Shown here piece by piece: positions 42,553 to 52,024 of a stretch of DNA of 64,000 nucleotides. Source of the DNA: Tropicimonas_B omnivorans (GTDB lineage: Bacteria; Pseudomonadota; Alphaproteobacteria; Rhodobacterales; Rhodobacteraceae); the NCBI RefSeq assembly GCF_031846565.1, contig NZ_JAVRHL010000002.1, positions 310,001 to 374,000 on the forward strand, in the 5' to 3' direction. The notes under the pieces were generated by a model. It was given only the letters and a program-made list of their open reading frames with translations. It searched no databases and was not told where the DNA came from. The translations under genes were made by a program, and so were the position numbers. Position 1 is the stretch's first letter; each line of letters starts with the position of its first letter.

Positions 42553-43460
42553 AGCAGCACCGGCTGCAGGGAGAAGAGCTCGTCCGGTCGGATCAGGAGG
42601 TCCAGCGCGAGCTTGATGCAGACCGACAGGACGAGCAGCGCCAGGAGGACCCGCAATTGCTCGGCCTTCATCTTCGCGCCGATCCGCGTGCCGAACTGGG
42701 CCCCGATCACTCCGCCGATGAGGAGCAGGAGCGCCAGGGCGATGTCCACCGTCCGGTTCGTGGCGGCGTGGAGGATCGTGGTGAAGCCGGTGACGAAGAT
42801 GATCTGGAAGAGCGAGGTGCCGATCACGACCTTCGTGGGCATTCCCAGAAGATAGATCATCGCAGGCACCATGACGAAGCCGCCGCCGACACCCATCACC
42901 GCCGACAGGATGCCCACGGCCAGCCCGACGATCGCGGGCGGGATGACGGAGATGTAGAGGCCGGAGACCCGGAAGCGCATCTTGAACGGAAGCGCATGGA
43001 CCCAGCCGCGCTGACGCCGGGGCTTGGGCGGTGCGCGCCGGTTGCGGACCATCGCCCTGAGGCTCTCGACGAACATGAGCGCGCCAACTGCGCCGAGAAA
43101 CACGACATAGCAGAGCCGGACCATCAGATCGACCTGACCGGCATTGCGCAGGATGTTGAAGAGCCACACGCCGATCGCCGCCCCGACGAGGCCGCCGCAG
43201 AGCAGGACGGTCCCCATCTTGAGGTCCACCGTGCGCCGCCTGAGATGCGCGAGCACCCCTGAGACGGAGGAAGCGACGATCTGGTTCGCCGACGTCGCGA
43301 CCGCCACGGCGGGCGGAATGCCGACGAAGAACAGCAGCGGCGTGATCAGGAATCCGCCGCCGACCCCGAACATGCCGGACAGCACGCCCACAAGGCCACC
43401 GATCCCCAGAAGGAGGATGGCATTGACCGAGATTTCGGCGATGGGCAGGTAGATCTGCAT
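42549..43460 (-). CDS. TauE/SafE family sulfite/anion exporter-like permease
   Basis: This 303-residue protein of about eight membrane spans has the two internal half-repeats of the family. Each is headed by a glycine-rich motif: LSGMFGVGGGFLITPLLF and LSAVMGVGGGFVMVPAMIY. Members are proposed to export sulfite, sulfoacetate or similar anions. The start at 43460 agrees with the family. It is ATGA-coupled to the TIGR02186 gene downstream. Substrate is not established. Confidence 0.92.
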   Translation of the reverse strand: MQIYLPIAEISVNAILLLGIGGLVGVLSGMFGVGGGFLITPLLFFVGIPPAVAVATSANQIVASSVSGVLAHLRRRTVDLKMGTVLLCGGLVGAAIGVWLFNILRNAGQVDLMVRLCYVVFLGAVGALMFVESLRAMVRNRRAPPKPRRQRGWVHALPFKMRFRVSGLYISVIPPAIVGLAVGILSAVMGVGGGFVMVPAMIYLLGMPTKVVIGTSLFQIIFVTGFTTILHAATNRTVDIALALLLLIGGVIGAQFGTRIGAKMKAEQLRVLLALLVLSVCIKLALDLLIRPDELFSLQPVLL

Positions 43461-43530
43461 GGCGCCTGATACGCCGATTTTCTGCCCTGCGGCAATGGGC
43501 GCCGGGGCAGAAAGCCCCCCTGTCGGCGGC

Positions 43531-44496
43531 TTAGCGTTCCTTAACGTAGGGCTGGCCGCCGGCCCGCGGCGGAATGGCCTTGCCGACGAAGCCCGCAAGG
43601 ATGACGACGGTCAGGATATAGGGCGCCGCGTCCATGATCTGGGTCGGCAAGGGGATGCCGAAGATGTCGAGGTTCTGGTAGCGCAGGGCCAGCGCCTGCA
43701 GGAGGCCGAAGAGCAGGCAGGCGCCGAGCGCGTACCACGGCCGCCACTTGGCGAAGATGAGCGCGGCGAGCGCGATGTAGCCGCGGCCGGCGGTCATGTC
43801 CTTCACGAAGCCGGCCTGCAGGCCGGTGGAGAGGTAGGAGCCGGCGATGCCGCAGAGGAGGCCGGCGATGGCGACGGAGGCATAGCGCAGACCGACGACG
43901 CTGACGCCGGCCGTGTCCACCGCCGCCGGGTTCTCGCCAACGGCTCGCAGGCGCAGGCCGAAGCGGGTGCGGAAGAGGACCCACCATGTCAGCGGCACCG
44001 TGAGGAGGGCGACATAGACCAGGATCGAGTGGCCTGAGAGCAGGTCGGCATAGATCGGCCCGAGGATCGGCACATCTGCCAGCGCCTCGGCGAAGGGCAG
44101 CGTGACCGGCTCGAACCGCGCCCCGCCGAAGAGGGACGGCGTGCGACCGCCCTGACCGAACCAGGACTGCGCGATGAGGACCGTCATCCCGGCGGCGAGG
44201 AAGTTCAGCGCGACGCCTGAAATGAGCTGGTTGCCGCGAAAGGTGATGGAGGCGACGCCGTGGATGGCCGACAGCACCATCGAGGCGCCGATCGCGGCCA
44301 GGAGCCCGATCCACACGCTGCCCGTGGTGTAGGCGACGGCGCCCGACGCGAAGGCGGCGACGAGCATCTTGCCCTCGAGGCCGATGTCCAGGATGCCCGC
44401 GCGTTCGGAGAAGAGCCCGGCGAGACAGGCGAGGATCAGCGGCGCCGAGAGGCGCAGCGTCGAGTCGAGGATCTGCAGCAGGGTGGCGAAGTCCAT
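43531..44496 (-). CDS. BMP-type ABC transporter permease 2 (nucleoside/purine importer, YufQ type)
   Basis: This 321-residue inner-membrane permease has the motifs PLILACLAGLFSERAGILDI and LRAVGENPAAVDTAGVSV, which mark the BMP-associated simple-sugar/nucleoside permease family. It would form a heterodimer with the permease encoded just upstream. The start at 44496 is from homology; 97 bases separate it from that gene. It closes the four-gene importer operon. Confidence 0.93.
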   Translation of the reverse strand: MDFATLLQILDSTLRLSAPLILACLAGLFSERAGILDIGLEGKMLVAAFASGAVAYTTGSVWIGLLAAIGASMVLSAIHGVASITFRGNQLISGVALNFLAAGMTVLIAQSWFGQGGRTPSLFGGARFEPVTLPFAEALADVPILGPIYADLLSGHSILVYVALLTVPLTWWVLFRTRFGLRLRAVGENPAAVDTAGVSVVGLRYASVAIAGLLCGIAGSYLSTGLQAGFVKDMTAGRGYIALAALIFAKWRPWYALGACLLFGLLQALALRYQNLDIFGIPLPTQIMDAAPYILTVVILAGFVGKAIPPRAGGQPYVKER

Positions 44497-44593
44497 CAGG
44501 TCCTCGATCTGGCGGGAAACGGGCAGGCGGAGCGGTCCCGCGCGGGGCGCGGGGCAGTCGTCGTCGCGAGGGTGCGGGCTGTCGGCTCCATCC

Positions 44594-45748
44594 TCATCGT
44601 GCCGCGGGCTCCGTCTTGGCCTCTGGACCGGCGGGAGGCTCGGCGCTCGCCTTCGCGGCGCGGCGGTCGCGGGCCCGCAGGAAGAGCGCCTCGATGGGCA
44701 TCCGCACCATGTTGTCGAGCGCACCGGTGAAGAGGATCACGAGCGCCTGGATCACCACGATCAGTTCGCGCGGGATCGAGGTGAAGAGCGCGAGTTCCGC
44801 GCCGCCCTGGTAGAGGAATCCGAAGAGGATCGCGGCGAGGAGGACGCCCAGGGGATGCGAGCGTCCCATCAGCGCCACGGCGATTCCGATGAAGCCCGCG
44901 CCCTCGACGGAGTTCAGCACCAGCCTCTCCGCCTCGCCCATGACGTTGTTGATCGCCATCAGGCCGGCCAGCGCGCCGGAGATCATCATCGTCAGCATGA
45001 TGATCCTGCGCGGCGAGATCCCGGCATAGACCGCTGCCGGCTCGGAATGGCCATAGGCGCGGATCTCGTAGCCGAGCCGGGTGCGCCAGATCAGGATCCA
45101 GACGAGAAGGCAGGCCAGAAGCGCGATGACGAAGGAGACGTTGGCGGGGCCGGCGCCGGAGAACGGAATGCCGATCGGGTTCAGCATCTCCGCCAGCGTC
45201 GGCAGGTGGGCGCCTTCGGTGAAGCGGGCCGTCGCGGGGTCCATCGAGCCCTGGGGCTTCAACGTGTTGACCAGGAGGTAGTTGAGGAGCGCCGCGGCGA
45301 TGAAGTTGAACATGATCGTCGTGATGACGATGTGGCTGCCGCGCCAGGCCTGCGCCCAGGCCGGGATCGCGGCCCAGAACGCGCCGAAGAGCGCACCGCC
45401 CAAGATGGCGGCGGGCAGGGCCAGCGCCCAGTGCGGCCACGGAACCGCGAGGCACACGAGGGCGACGCCGAGGCCCCCGAGGGCCGCCTGACCCTCGCCG
45501 CCAATGTTGAAGAGCCGCGCATGGAACGCGACGGCGACGCAGAGGCCGGTGAAGATGAAGTTGGTCGCGTAATAGAGCGTATATCCCCAGCCATAGGTCG
45601 AACCGAGGGCACCCGAAACCATGGTCGTCAGTGCATCCCACGGGTTCTCGCCGATGCCGAGGATGACGAGGCCGGAGATCGCGAAGGCGAGGATGATCGA
45701 GATGACGGGGACGAGGATCACGTCCGCCCAGCGAGGCATCACGTCCAT
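44594..45748 (-). CDS. BMP-type ABC transporter permease 1 (YufP type)
   Basis: The product has 384 residues and nine to ten spans. Motifs include LYYATNFIFTGLCVAVAFHA, FNIGGEGQAALGGLG and EIRAYGHSEPAAVYAGIS. It is the first of two permeases of the importer. Its start overlaps the ATPase stop by one base (TGATG), a strong sign of coupled translation. A charged C-terminal tail (RAKASAEPPAGPEAK) is longer than typical. Confidence 0.93.
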   Translation of the reverse strand: MDVMPRWADVILVPVISIILAFAISGLVILGIGENPWDALTTMVSGALGSTYGWGYTLYYATNFIFTGLCVAVAFHARLFNIGGEGQAALGGLGVALVCLAVPWPHWALALPAAILGGALFGAFWAAIPAWAQAWRGSHIVITTIMFNFIAAALLNYLLVNTLKPQGSMDPATARFTEGAHLPTLAEMLNPIGIPFSGAGPANVSFVIALLACLLVWILIWRTRLGYEIRAYGHSEPAAVYAGISPRRIIMLTMMISGALAGLMAINNVMGEAERLVLNSVEGAGFIGIAVALMGRSHPLGVLLAAILFGFLYQGGAELALFTSIPRELIVVIQALVILFTGALDNMVRMPIEALFLRARDRRAAKASAEPPAGPEAKTEPAAR

Positions 45749-47373
45749 CAGTTCACCTCGCCGCGCTTGGATTTCAGCTGTTCTTCGACGACCTGCCAGT
45801 CGGGCTTGTCACCCGGAGCGTGGTCGATTCCGGCCATCAGGAGACCGAGCTCGCGCTCGTCCGTCTCCTCGGGCAGCCGTTCGCCCATGATCCGCCCGTC
45901 GAAGATCACCGCGATGCGGTCCGACAGGGCGAGGATCTCCTCCAGCTCCACCGACACGAGGATGATCGCCTTGCCGGCGTCCCTGAGCTCGACGATCCGC
46001 TGATGGATGAACTCGATGGCGCCGATATCGACGCCGCGGGTCGGCTGGCCTACGAGCAGGAGGGCCGGATTGCGCTCGATCTCGCGCGCAAGCACGATCT
46101 TCTGCTGGTTGCCGCCCGAGAAGTTCTTGGCCGCGAGCGCCGGGTTCGGCGGCCGCACGTCGAACCGCTCCATCTTGCCGGCGGTGTCTTCGCGCAAAGC
46201 GGCGTTGTTCATCAGGATACCGGAGCCGTAGGCGGGGTCGTCGTGATAGCCGAAACCGGTGTTTTCCCAGGCGTGGAAATCCATGATCAGCCCGAGGCGC
46301 TGCCGGTCCTCGGGCACATGGGCGATGCCGCGCCTGCGGCGCGAGCGCCCGTCCGAATGCTTGCCGGAGAGGTCGATTTCCTCGCCGTTCATCAGGACCG
46401 TGCCGGTCGCGGTGCAGGTGCCGCCGAGCACGTCGAGGATCTCCGACTGGCCGTTCCCGGCGACGCCGGCAATGCCGAGGATCTCGCCCGCGCGGACGTT
46501 CAGCGAGACCCCGCGCAGCCGCTCGACGCCCTTGTCGTCGACGACGCGCAGGTCCTTCACGTCGAGCACGGTCTCACCGGGCGTGGCCGGGGCCTTGTCG
46601 ACCCTGAGGAGCACCTCGCGCCCCACCATGCGCTCGGCAAGGTCCTGCGGGCTGGTCTCCGAGGTCTTTACCGTCCCCGTCATCTCGCCGCGGCGCATGA
46701 CCGAAACGGTGTCGGTGACTTCCATGATCTCCCGCAGCTTGTGGGTGATGAGGATGATCGTCTTCCCCTCGTCCCTGAGCCCGCGGAGGATGCGGAAAAG
46801 GTGATCCGCCTCGGCGGGGGTCAAAACGCCGGTCGGTTCGTCCAGGATCAGGATGTCGGCTTGGCGGTAGAGCGCCTTCAGGATCTCCACCCGCTGCTGC
46901 ATCCCGACGCCGAGATTCTCGATCTTCGCGTCGGGGTCGACGTTCAGCTCGTACTCGGCGGCAAGCTGCGTCAGGAGCGTTCGTGCCCGCGCGAGGGAGG
47001 GCCGCAGGAGTCCGCCCTGCTCGGCGCCGAGGACGACGTTCTCCAGAACGCTGAAGTTCTCAACCAGCTTGAAGTGCTGGAACACCATGCCGATGCCGGC
47101 ACGGATCGCTGCCTGGCTGTCGGGGATGTCGACCGGCTTTCCGCCAATCAGGATCTCTCCCCGGTCGGCCTTGTAGAAGCCGTAGAGGATCGACATCAGC
47201 GTGGACTTGCCGGCGCCGTTCTCGCCGATGATCCCGTGGATCGTGCCGCGGCGGATGTTCAGCGAGATGTCCTTGTTCGCCTTGACCGGGCCGAAGGACT
47301 TGGAGATGCCGCGCAGTTCGATGGCCGGTGGCGCATCGGCGGCAGCCTCGGCGGCGGGGGCGGTCTGCGTCAT
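45748..47373 (-). CDS. BMP-type ABC transporter double ATPase (YufO type)
   Basis: This 541-residue protein has two ABC domains. The first has GENGAGKST and LDEPTGVLTPAEAD. The second has the degenerate Walker A GVAGNGQSE and an intact FSGGNQQKIVLAREI signature. The VLTP motif after Walker B is characteristic of the nucleoside/BMP group. It powers import with the two permeases downstream. The substrate-binding gene upstream is separated by 70 bases containing a strong hairpin. Confidence 0.94.
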   Translation of the reverse strand: MTQTAPAAEAAADAPPAIELRGISKSFGPVKANKDISLNIRRGTIHGIIGENGAGKSTLMSILYGFYKADRGEILIGGKPVDIPDSQAAIRAGIGMVFQHFKLVENFSVLENVVLGAEQGGLLRPSLARARTLLTQLAAEYELNVDPDAKIENLGVGMQQRVEILKALYRQADILILDEPTGVLTPAEADHLFRILRGLRDEGKTIILITHKLREIMEVTDTVSVMRRGEMTGTVKTSETSPQDLAERMVGREVLLRVDKAPATPGETVLDVKDLRVVDDKGVERLRGVSLNVRAGEILGIAGVAGNGQSEILDVLGGTCTATGTVLMNGEEIDLSGKHSDGRSRRRRGIAHVPEDRQRLGLIMDFHAWENTGFGYHDDPAYGSGILMNNAALREDTAGKMERFDVRPPNPALAAKNFSGGNQQKIVLAREIERNPALLLVGQPTRGVDIGAIEFIHQRIVELRDAGKAIILVSVELEEILALSDRIAVIFDGRIMGERLPEETDERELGLLMAGIDHAPGDKPDWQVVEEQLKSKRGEVN

Positions 47374-47398
47374 GGAGGGAGAGCTTTCGGACGGGGGA

Positions 47399-47422
47399 GG
47401 GCGGGCCGATCGCGGCCCGCCC
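47399..47422 (-). terminator. 9-base-pair hairpin between binding-protein and ATPase genes
   Basis: GGGCGGGCC (47399-47407) pairs perfectly with GGCCCGCCC (47414-47422) around a 6-base loop, 22 bases after the binding-protein stop. No T-tract follows on the minus strand. Such hairpins commonly shield the 3' end of the binding-protein message so it is made in excess over ATPase and permeases. Confidence 0.5.
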
Positions 47423-47443
47423 GGGTTCAGGTGCCGGTCGCGA

Positions 47444-48442
47444 TCAGAACGACAGGTCGGGGCAGCTGTCGTCCGAGGTGTAGTCGTGCACCTCGACGTC
47501 GCCGGAGATGATGTTCGCCTTCGCCTCTTCGACGCGGGCGGCCATCTCTTCGGTGATCAGCTCCTCGTTGTACTCGTCCACCGCGTAGCCGACGCCGTCA
47601 TCGGCGAGGCCGAGGATCTGGACGGTGCCGGTCTCGAGATCGTCGCCCGACATCATCACGTCGTAGACGGCGTTGTCGACGCGCTTGGTCATGGAGGTCA
47701 GGACCTGGCCCGGATGCAGGAAGTTCTGGTTGCTGTCCACGCCGATGGAGAGGATGTCTTCATCCGCCGCGGTCTGCAGGATGCCGACGCCGGTGCCGCC
47801 GGCGGCGGCATAGATCACGTCGGCGCCCTGGCCGATCTGCGCGCGGGTCAGCTCGGAGCCCGTGACCGGGTCGTTCCACGCGGCCGGCGTGGTGCCGGTC
47901 ATGTTGGAGATGATCGTGGCGTCGGGATTCACCGCCTTCACGCCCTGCGCGTAGCCGCAGGCGAACTTGCGGATGAGAGGCACGTCCATGCCGCCGATGA
48001 AGCCGACGGTATCCCCTTCGGAGGCCATCGCGGCCATGACGCCGACGAGGTAGGAGCCCTGGTGCTCGGCAAAGCCGATGGTCAGGACGTTCGGCGCATC
48101 GACATAGCCGTCGATGGTCACGAAATCGGTGTCGGGGTAATCCGGCGCGACCTGGCCGATCGGGTCGGAGAAGGCGAAGCCCGTGGTGATGATTGGGTTG
48201 GCCCCGGCCTCGGCGAAGCGGCGAAGGGCCTGCTCCCGCTGGGCCTCCGACTGCATCTCGATCTCGAGATACTCGCCGCCGGTCTCTTCGGCCCACCGCT
48301 CGGCGCCCATGTAGGCGCTCTCGTTGAACGACTTGTCGAACTTGCCGCCGAGGTCGAAGATCAGCGCCGGCTCGGCCAGTCCGGCCCCCGCGGTCAGAGC
48401 GGTTGCGGTGGCCGCCCCGAGCAATGTGCGCATCATGGTCAT
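47444..48442 (-). CDS. BMP family substrate-binding protein
   Basis: The product has 332 residues with a signal peptide (about residues 1-24, ending GLA/EP). It has the BMP/Med-type fold seen in purine nucleoside receptors: IFDLGGKFDKSFNESAYMGA, HQGSYLVGVMAAM, VGFIGGMDVPLIRKF and YAAAGGTGVGILQTA. The opening GGKFDKSFN is a family hallmark. It delivers ligand to the importer encoded next. GGGAG lies before the ATG at 48442; nearby ATGs at 48436 and 48433 are possible. Confidence 0.93.
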   Translation of the reverse strand: MTMMRTLLGAATATALTAGAGLAEPALIFDLGGKFDKSFNESAYMGAERWAEETGGEYLEIEMQSEAQREQALRRFAEAGANPIITTGFAFSDPIGQVAPDYPDTDFVTIDGYVDAPNVLTIGFAEHQGSYLVGVMAAMASEGDTVGFIGGMDVPLIRKFACGYAQGVKAVNPDATIISNMTGTTPAAWNDPVTGSELTRAQIGQGADVIYAAAGGTGVGILQTAADEDILSIGVDSNQNFLHPGQVLTSMTKRVDNAVYDVMMSGDDLETGTVQILGLADDGVGYAVDEYNEELITEEMAARVEEAKANIISGDVEVHDYTSDDSCPDLSF

Positions 48443-48608
48443 GGTCTTGTATCTCCCGGTTGTGTGCAGTCGGGGCCATCCCTTCGGACCTGTCATCGGT
48501 CATGCTTGAGGGAGGCCCGCCGCTGCCGGAGGATTAGGGCGCAGCGCCGCCGGACGGTCAACCATTTTTAAAGGACTTGGACGCCGGGGAACCGGGAGAG
48601 TACGGGCC

Positions 48609-49049
48609 TCAGCCCCTGGCCCGAGGCGTGGAAAGGGGCTTGGTGAGGACGAGGGCATCGATCAAGGCGCCGTCCGGGGCGCTGTAGTAGCGACCCCGCC
48701 GTCCGGCCTCGCTCCAGCCGCTCGCGTCATAGAGCGCACGGGCGGCGGCGTTGCGTTCCGAGACCTCGAGAAAGGCGGTCTCCGCGCCCCGGTGCCGCGC
48801 TTCCATCTCGAATTCCGCCAGTAGAGCGCCGGCCCGTCCCTGCCTGCGAAGCGCAGGGTCGACGGCAAGGGTCAGGAGTTCCGCCTCGCCCGCAATCGCG
48901 CGGCCGAGCAGAAATGCGGCATCGTCGCCGATGAGGAAGGCGCCGGGCGAACGCGCGAGGGAGGCGATCTCCGTGGCGGACCAGGGGCGGGGCGTCTCGA
49001 AGCACCGGACATGGAGCGCGGCCAGCCCCGCGGCGTCCTCCGGGATCAC
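48609..49049 (-). CDS. rimI: Ribosomal protein S18-alanine N-acetyltransferase-like GNAT
   Basis: This 146-residue GNAT acetyltransferase has the RimI-type acetyl-CoA loop AVDPALRRQGRAGALLAEFE and EVSERNAAARALYDASGW. Its ATGA overlap with tsaB is the classic rimI neighbourhood. RimI acetylates the N-terminal alanine of S18; the assignment rests on family pattern and context rather than on unique residues. Confidence 0.88.
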   Translation of the reverse strand: MIPEDAAGLAALHVRCFETPRPWSATEIASLARSPGAFLIGDDAAFLLGRAIAGEAELLTLAVDPALRRQGRAGALLAEFEMEARHRGAETAFLEVSERNAAARALYDASGWSEAGRRGRYYSAPDGALIDALVLTKPLSTPRARG

Positions 49050-49699
49050 GGCAGTATGGCCGGGGGGGGATCCGAGGAGGGCGCCGCATCGGCGCGCCTG
49101 AGGTAGAGCGGGGCCGGACGCGTCAGGCCCTCCTGCGCATGACGGCGGAGCGCGATCCGTCCGATGGCCTCGGCGATGGGGAGGGCGGGCGCGGCGACGG
49201 ACAGGCCAAGGCGTCCGGCGATCTCCTCGGCGAAGGGGCCGATGCAGACGGTGCCGGCCGGCGCTGCCGGGAGGCGGTCGAGCTCGGCGAGGCAGGGTTC
49301 AGCGGGAGCGCCGCCCTCGAAATCCTGAAGGTAGGCCGCGCCGCGCCGGCCGTCGAGACAGGAGCGCACCCGCCCCCCTGTCCCTTCCGCCAGGGCCTCC
49401 ATCACGCCCACGCCGATCGCCGGCCGCCCGAGGGACAGCGCAAGCCCCCGCGCGGCGGAGACGGCGATGCGAATGCCGGTGAAGTTGCCGGGCCCCGTGC
49501 CGACGCCGATCGCGGTCACGTCCTGCGGCGATGCGCCGGCGGCGCCAAGGACTTCGGCCAAGAGCGGCATCAGTCGTTCGGCCTGACCGGTCTGCATCGT
49601 CTCGACACAGGCTGCCAGAACCCGGTGGCCCGACATGACAGCGGCCGCGCAATGCGCGGCCGACGTGTCGAAGCTGAGTATGAGGGGCCCCTCAGACAC
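49046..49699 (-). CDS. tsaB: tRNA t6A-modification protein TsaB
   Basis: This 217-residue ASKHA-fold protein has the N-terminal ILSFDTSAAHCAAAV and GVGTGPGNFTGIRI stretches typical of TsaB. It works with TsaD and TsaE to add threonylcarbamoyl to A37 of ANN-decoding tRNAs. As in other bacteria it is the non-catalytic partner. The gene overlaps nfuA by 8 bases and rimI by 4 bases. Confidence 0.94.
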   Translation of the reverse strand: MSEGPLILSFDTSAAHCAAAVMSGHRVLAACVETMQTGQAERLMPLLAEVLGAAGASPQDVTAIGVGTGPGNFTGIRIAVSAARGLALSLGRPAIGVGVMEALAEGTGGRVRSCLDGRRGAAYLQDFEGGAPAEPCLAELDRLPAAPAGTVCIGPFAEEIAGRLGLSVAAPALPIAEAIGRIALRRHAQEGLTRPAPLYLRRADAAPSSDPPPAILP

Positions 49700-50261
49700 C
49701 GACGGGCCGAACCTCGGTCACCTCGGGAATGTAATGCCGCAGGAGATTCTCGATCCCCATCTTCAGCGTCAGCGTGGAGGAGGGGCAACCGGCGCAGGCG
49801 CCCTGCATGTGAAGGTAGACGACGCCGCGCTCGAAGCCGTGGAACGTGATGTCCCCGCCATCCTGAGCCACGGCGGGACGCACGCGGGTGTCCAGCAAGT
49901 CCTTGATCTGGCCGACGATTTCGCCGTCCTCGCCCTCGTGGACGGCGTGGCCGTCACCGGCGGCGGGGGCGGTGCCCTCGTCCATGACCGGCGCGCCGGA
50001 CTGGTAGTGATCCATGATAGCGCCGAGCACGCCGGGCTTCAGGTGCTCCCACTCGCGGCCGTCTTCCTTGGTCACGGTGATGAAGTCCGTGCCGAAGAAC
50101 ACGCCCGTCACGCCGTCCACCCCGAAGACGCGGGACGCCAGCGGAGACTTCCCGGCGGTGTCCGGGCTCGGGAAATCGGCGGTGCCGGCATCGAGCACGG
50201 TCTGGCCCGGAAGAAACTTGAGCGTTGCCGGGTTCGGCGTGGATTCGGTCTGGATGAACAT
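49692..50261 (-). CDS. NifU/NfuA family iron-sulfur carrier
   Basis: The product has 189 residues. The N-terminal Nfu domain (about 1-88, MFIQTESTPNPATLKFLPG in part) is followed by the C-terminal NifU domain with the CxxC cluster ligands at Cys156 and Cys159 (GACAGCPSST). It is a scaffold or carrier for [4Fe-4S] clusters. Its stop overlaps the tsaB start region by 8 bases, as in many Rhodobacterales. A 150-base gap upstream shows no gene. Confidence 0.94.
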   Translation of the reverse strand: MFIQTESTPNPATLKFLPGQTVLDAGTADFPSPDTAGKSPLASRVFGVDGVTGVFFGTDFITVTKEDGREWEHLKPGVLGAIMDHYQSGAPVMDEGTAPAAGDGHAVHEGEDGEIVGQIKDLLDTRVRPAVAQDGGDITFHGFERGVVYLHMQGACAGCPSSTLTLKMGIENLLRHYIPEVTEVRPVGV

Positions 50262-50411
50262 CGGACGGCCCCCTTTCGGCTTGGACCCTATATGCGAAGG
50301 GGCAGGCGGAATGTCAACGTTTCTGGAATGGTTCTAAAGAGAGCCCGCCCCCCGCAGGGGCGCATTCGCAGTCTTCCGAAGCATTCGCGCGGGGAAGGGC
50401 GCACCCGGCCC

Positions 50412-50870
50412 TCAGGTGACCGCTTCGAGCCGCTCCTTGGACATCTCTCCCGGAACGATGGTGATCGGGATCGGCAGGCTGCCTGCCGTGCGGGTCAAAT
50501 GGGAGACGAGGGGGCCGGGCCCGCCCTTGCCCGTTCCTGCGCCGAGGACGAGGACGCCGATCTCGGAATCCGTCTCGACCAGCTCCATCAGTTCGGGAAC
50601 GGCATCCCCTTCGCGGATCACCAGTTCGGGATTGATTCCCTGCCGGTCCCGCATCCACTTGGCGAAGACCTCGTAATGCGCCTCGATCCGCTCGCGGGCT
50701 TCGGCGCGCATCACGTCGCCGACGCCGATCCAGTGCTGGAACTCGTCGGTGGGAATGATGGCGAGGATCTGCACGCCACCGCCCGTCTTCGCCGCGCGCA
50801 TCGCGGCGAAGCGCATGGCATTCAGACATTCGCGACTGTCATCCAGCACGACCAGGAACTTGCGCATCAT
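50412..50870 (-). CDS. Universal stress protein (UspA family)
   Basis: This 152-residue single-domain Usp fold protein opens with FLVVLDDSRECLNAMRFA and ends with the nucleotide-binding stretch VLVLGAGTGKGGPGPLVSHL and PITIVPG. The GxxGxxxxxGxxS-like pattern suggests ATP binding. Function is stress-related in general terms. It lies 64 bases after the aminotransferase gene on the same strand. Confidence 0.9.
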   Translation of the reverse strand: MMRKFLVVLDDSRECLNAMRFAAMRAAKTGGGVQILAIIPTDEFQHWIGVGDVMRAEARERIEAHYEVFAKWMRDRQGINPELVIREGDAVPELMELVETDSEIGVLVLGAGTGKGGPGPLVSHLTRTAGSLPIPITIVPGEMSKERLEAVT

Positions 50871-50934
50871 CTCTCTCCGCTCCGCCGGCCATGATGACGT
50901 CTCGCGGGATGCTCGTCCACCTGATCCGCGACGC

Positions 50935-51795
50935 TCATCGCGAATGCGCCCAATCCCAGTATAGCTTTCGCGCGCGGCGCGTCATCGGTCCGTGCGCGTA
51001 GGTGACGTCTTCGAAGGCGGTGACGGGCGTCACCTTCATCATGTTGCCGGTGAGAAAGACTTCGTCCGCCGCGGCGACATCCTCGAAGCTCAGGACGGTC
51101 TCGATCACCTCGACCCCGTCCTCGCGCAGATTGGCGATGTGCCGGGCGCGGGTGATGCCGGCGAGGAACGTGCCGTTCGGCACAGGCGTTTTCACGACAC
51201 CGTCCTTCACGATGAAGACATTGGCCGTCGCGGATTCGGCCACGTTGCCCGCCGCATCGGCGACGAGCGCGTTGCCGAAGCCTCTGGAGCGCGCTTCGGC
51301 CAGCATCCGCGCATTGTTGGGATAGAGGCACCCGGCCTTGGCATTGACCACGTTGGTCTCCAGCACCGGGCGGCGGAAGCGGGTGCGGCAGAGCGTGGTG
51401 GATGTGCCTTCGGGCGCCATCGGGATGCGCTCGAGGCAGATCGCGAAGCCCGTTGCCCCTTCCTTCGGCAGGACCCCGAGATCGCCACCCTCGAGCGCCC
51501 AGTACATCGGACGGATGTAGACGGCATCGTCCGGGGAATAGGCGGCGAGCCCCTCGCGGACGATATCCACCATTTCCGCGGCGTCCACGGTCGGGGTGAT
51601 CATCAGCGCCTTGGCGGAGGCGTTCACCCGCGCGCAGTGAAGGTCGAGATCGGGCGCGACGCCTTCGAAGTAGCGCGCGCCGTCGAACACGGTCGAGCCG
51701 AGCCAGCTGCCGTGATCGGCCGCGCGCATGATCAGCGCGTCGCCGTCCTGCCAGCGCCCCTCGTAATAGGTGCGGATTGCGTCTCCGGTGGCCAT
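50935..51795 (-). CDS. Branched-chain amino acid aminotransferase (class IV PLP)
   Basis: This 286-residue fold-type IV PLP enzyme has VFDGARYFEG near the N-terminus, the PLP lysine region TNVVNAKAGCLYPNNARML, VAESATANVFIVKDG and GITRARHI. It would move amino groups between branched-chain amino acids and 2-oxoglutarate. D-amino acid or aminodeoxychorismate activities occur in the same fold, but spacing fits IlvE best. AGAGGACGG precedes the start at 51795. The frame is open upstream without a better start. Confidence 0.88.
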   Translation of the reverse strand: MATGDAIRTYYEGRWQDGDALIMRAADHGSWLGSTVFDGARYFEGVAPDLDLHCARVNASAKALMITPTVDAAEMVDIVREGLAAYSPDDAVYIRPMYWALEGGDLGVLPKEGATGFAICLERIPMAPEGTSTTLCRTRFRRPVLETNVVNAKAGCLYPNNARMLAEARSRGFGNALVADAAGNVAESATANVFIVKDGVVKTPVPNGTFLAGITRARHIANLREDGVEVIETVLSFEDVAAADEVFLTGNMMKVTPVTAFEDVTYAHGPMTRRARKLYWDWAHSR

Positions 51796-52024
51796 CGGTT
51801 CCGTCCTCTGAAGTCTGCAGGCGACCGTATTGGCTGCACTGGCGGGATGCCAGCCCCGCCGCCGCGTCCCGCTGACGCGGCCGGGTTGCGGCTGGCTCGC
51901 TGCCGGTTGCGCGCTGGCCACACCTTTGGCGGGCAGAGGCGAATCGCCGCTGCCGGATGCGTGGACATCTTCGCGCGGCTGGGCTTAACCCCTCCTCGAA
52001 CACCATCCGAAAGGTCCGCTCACG

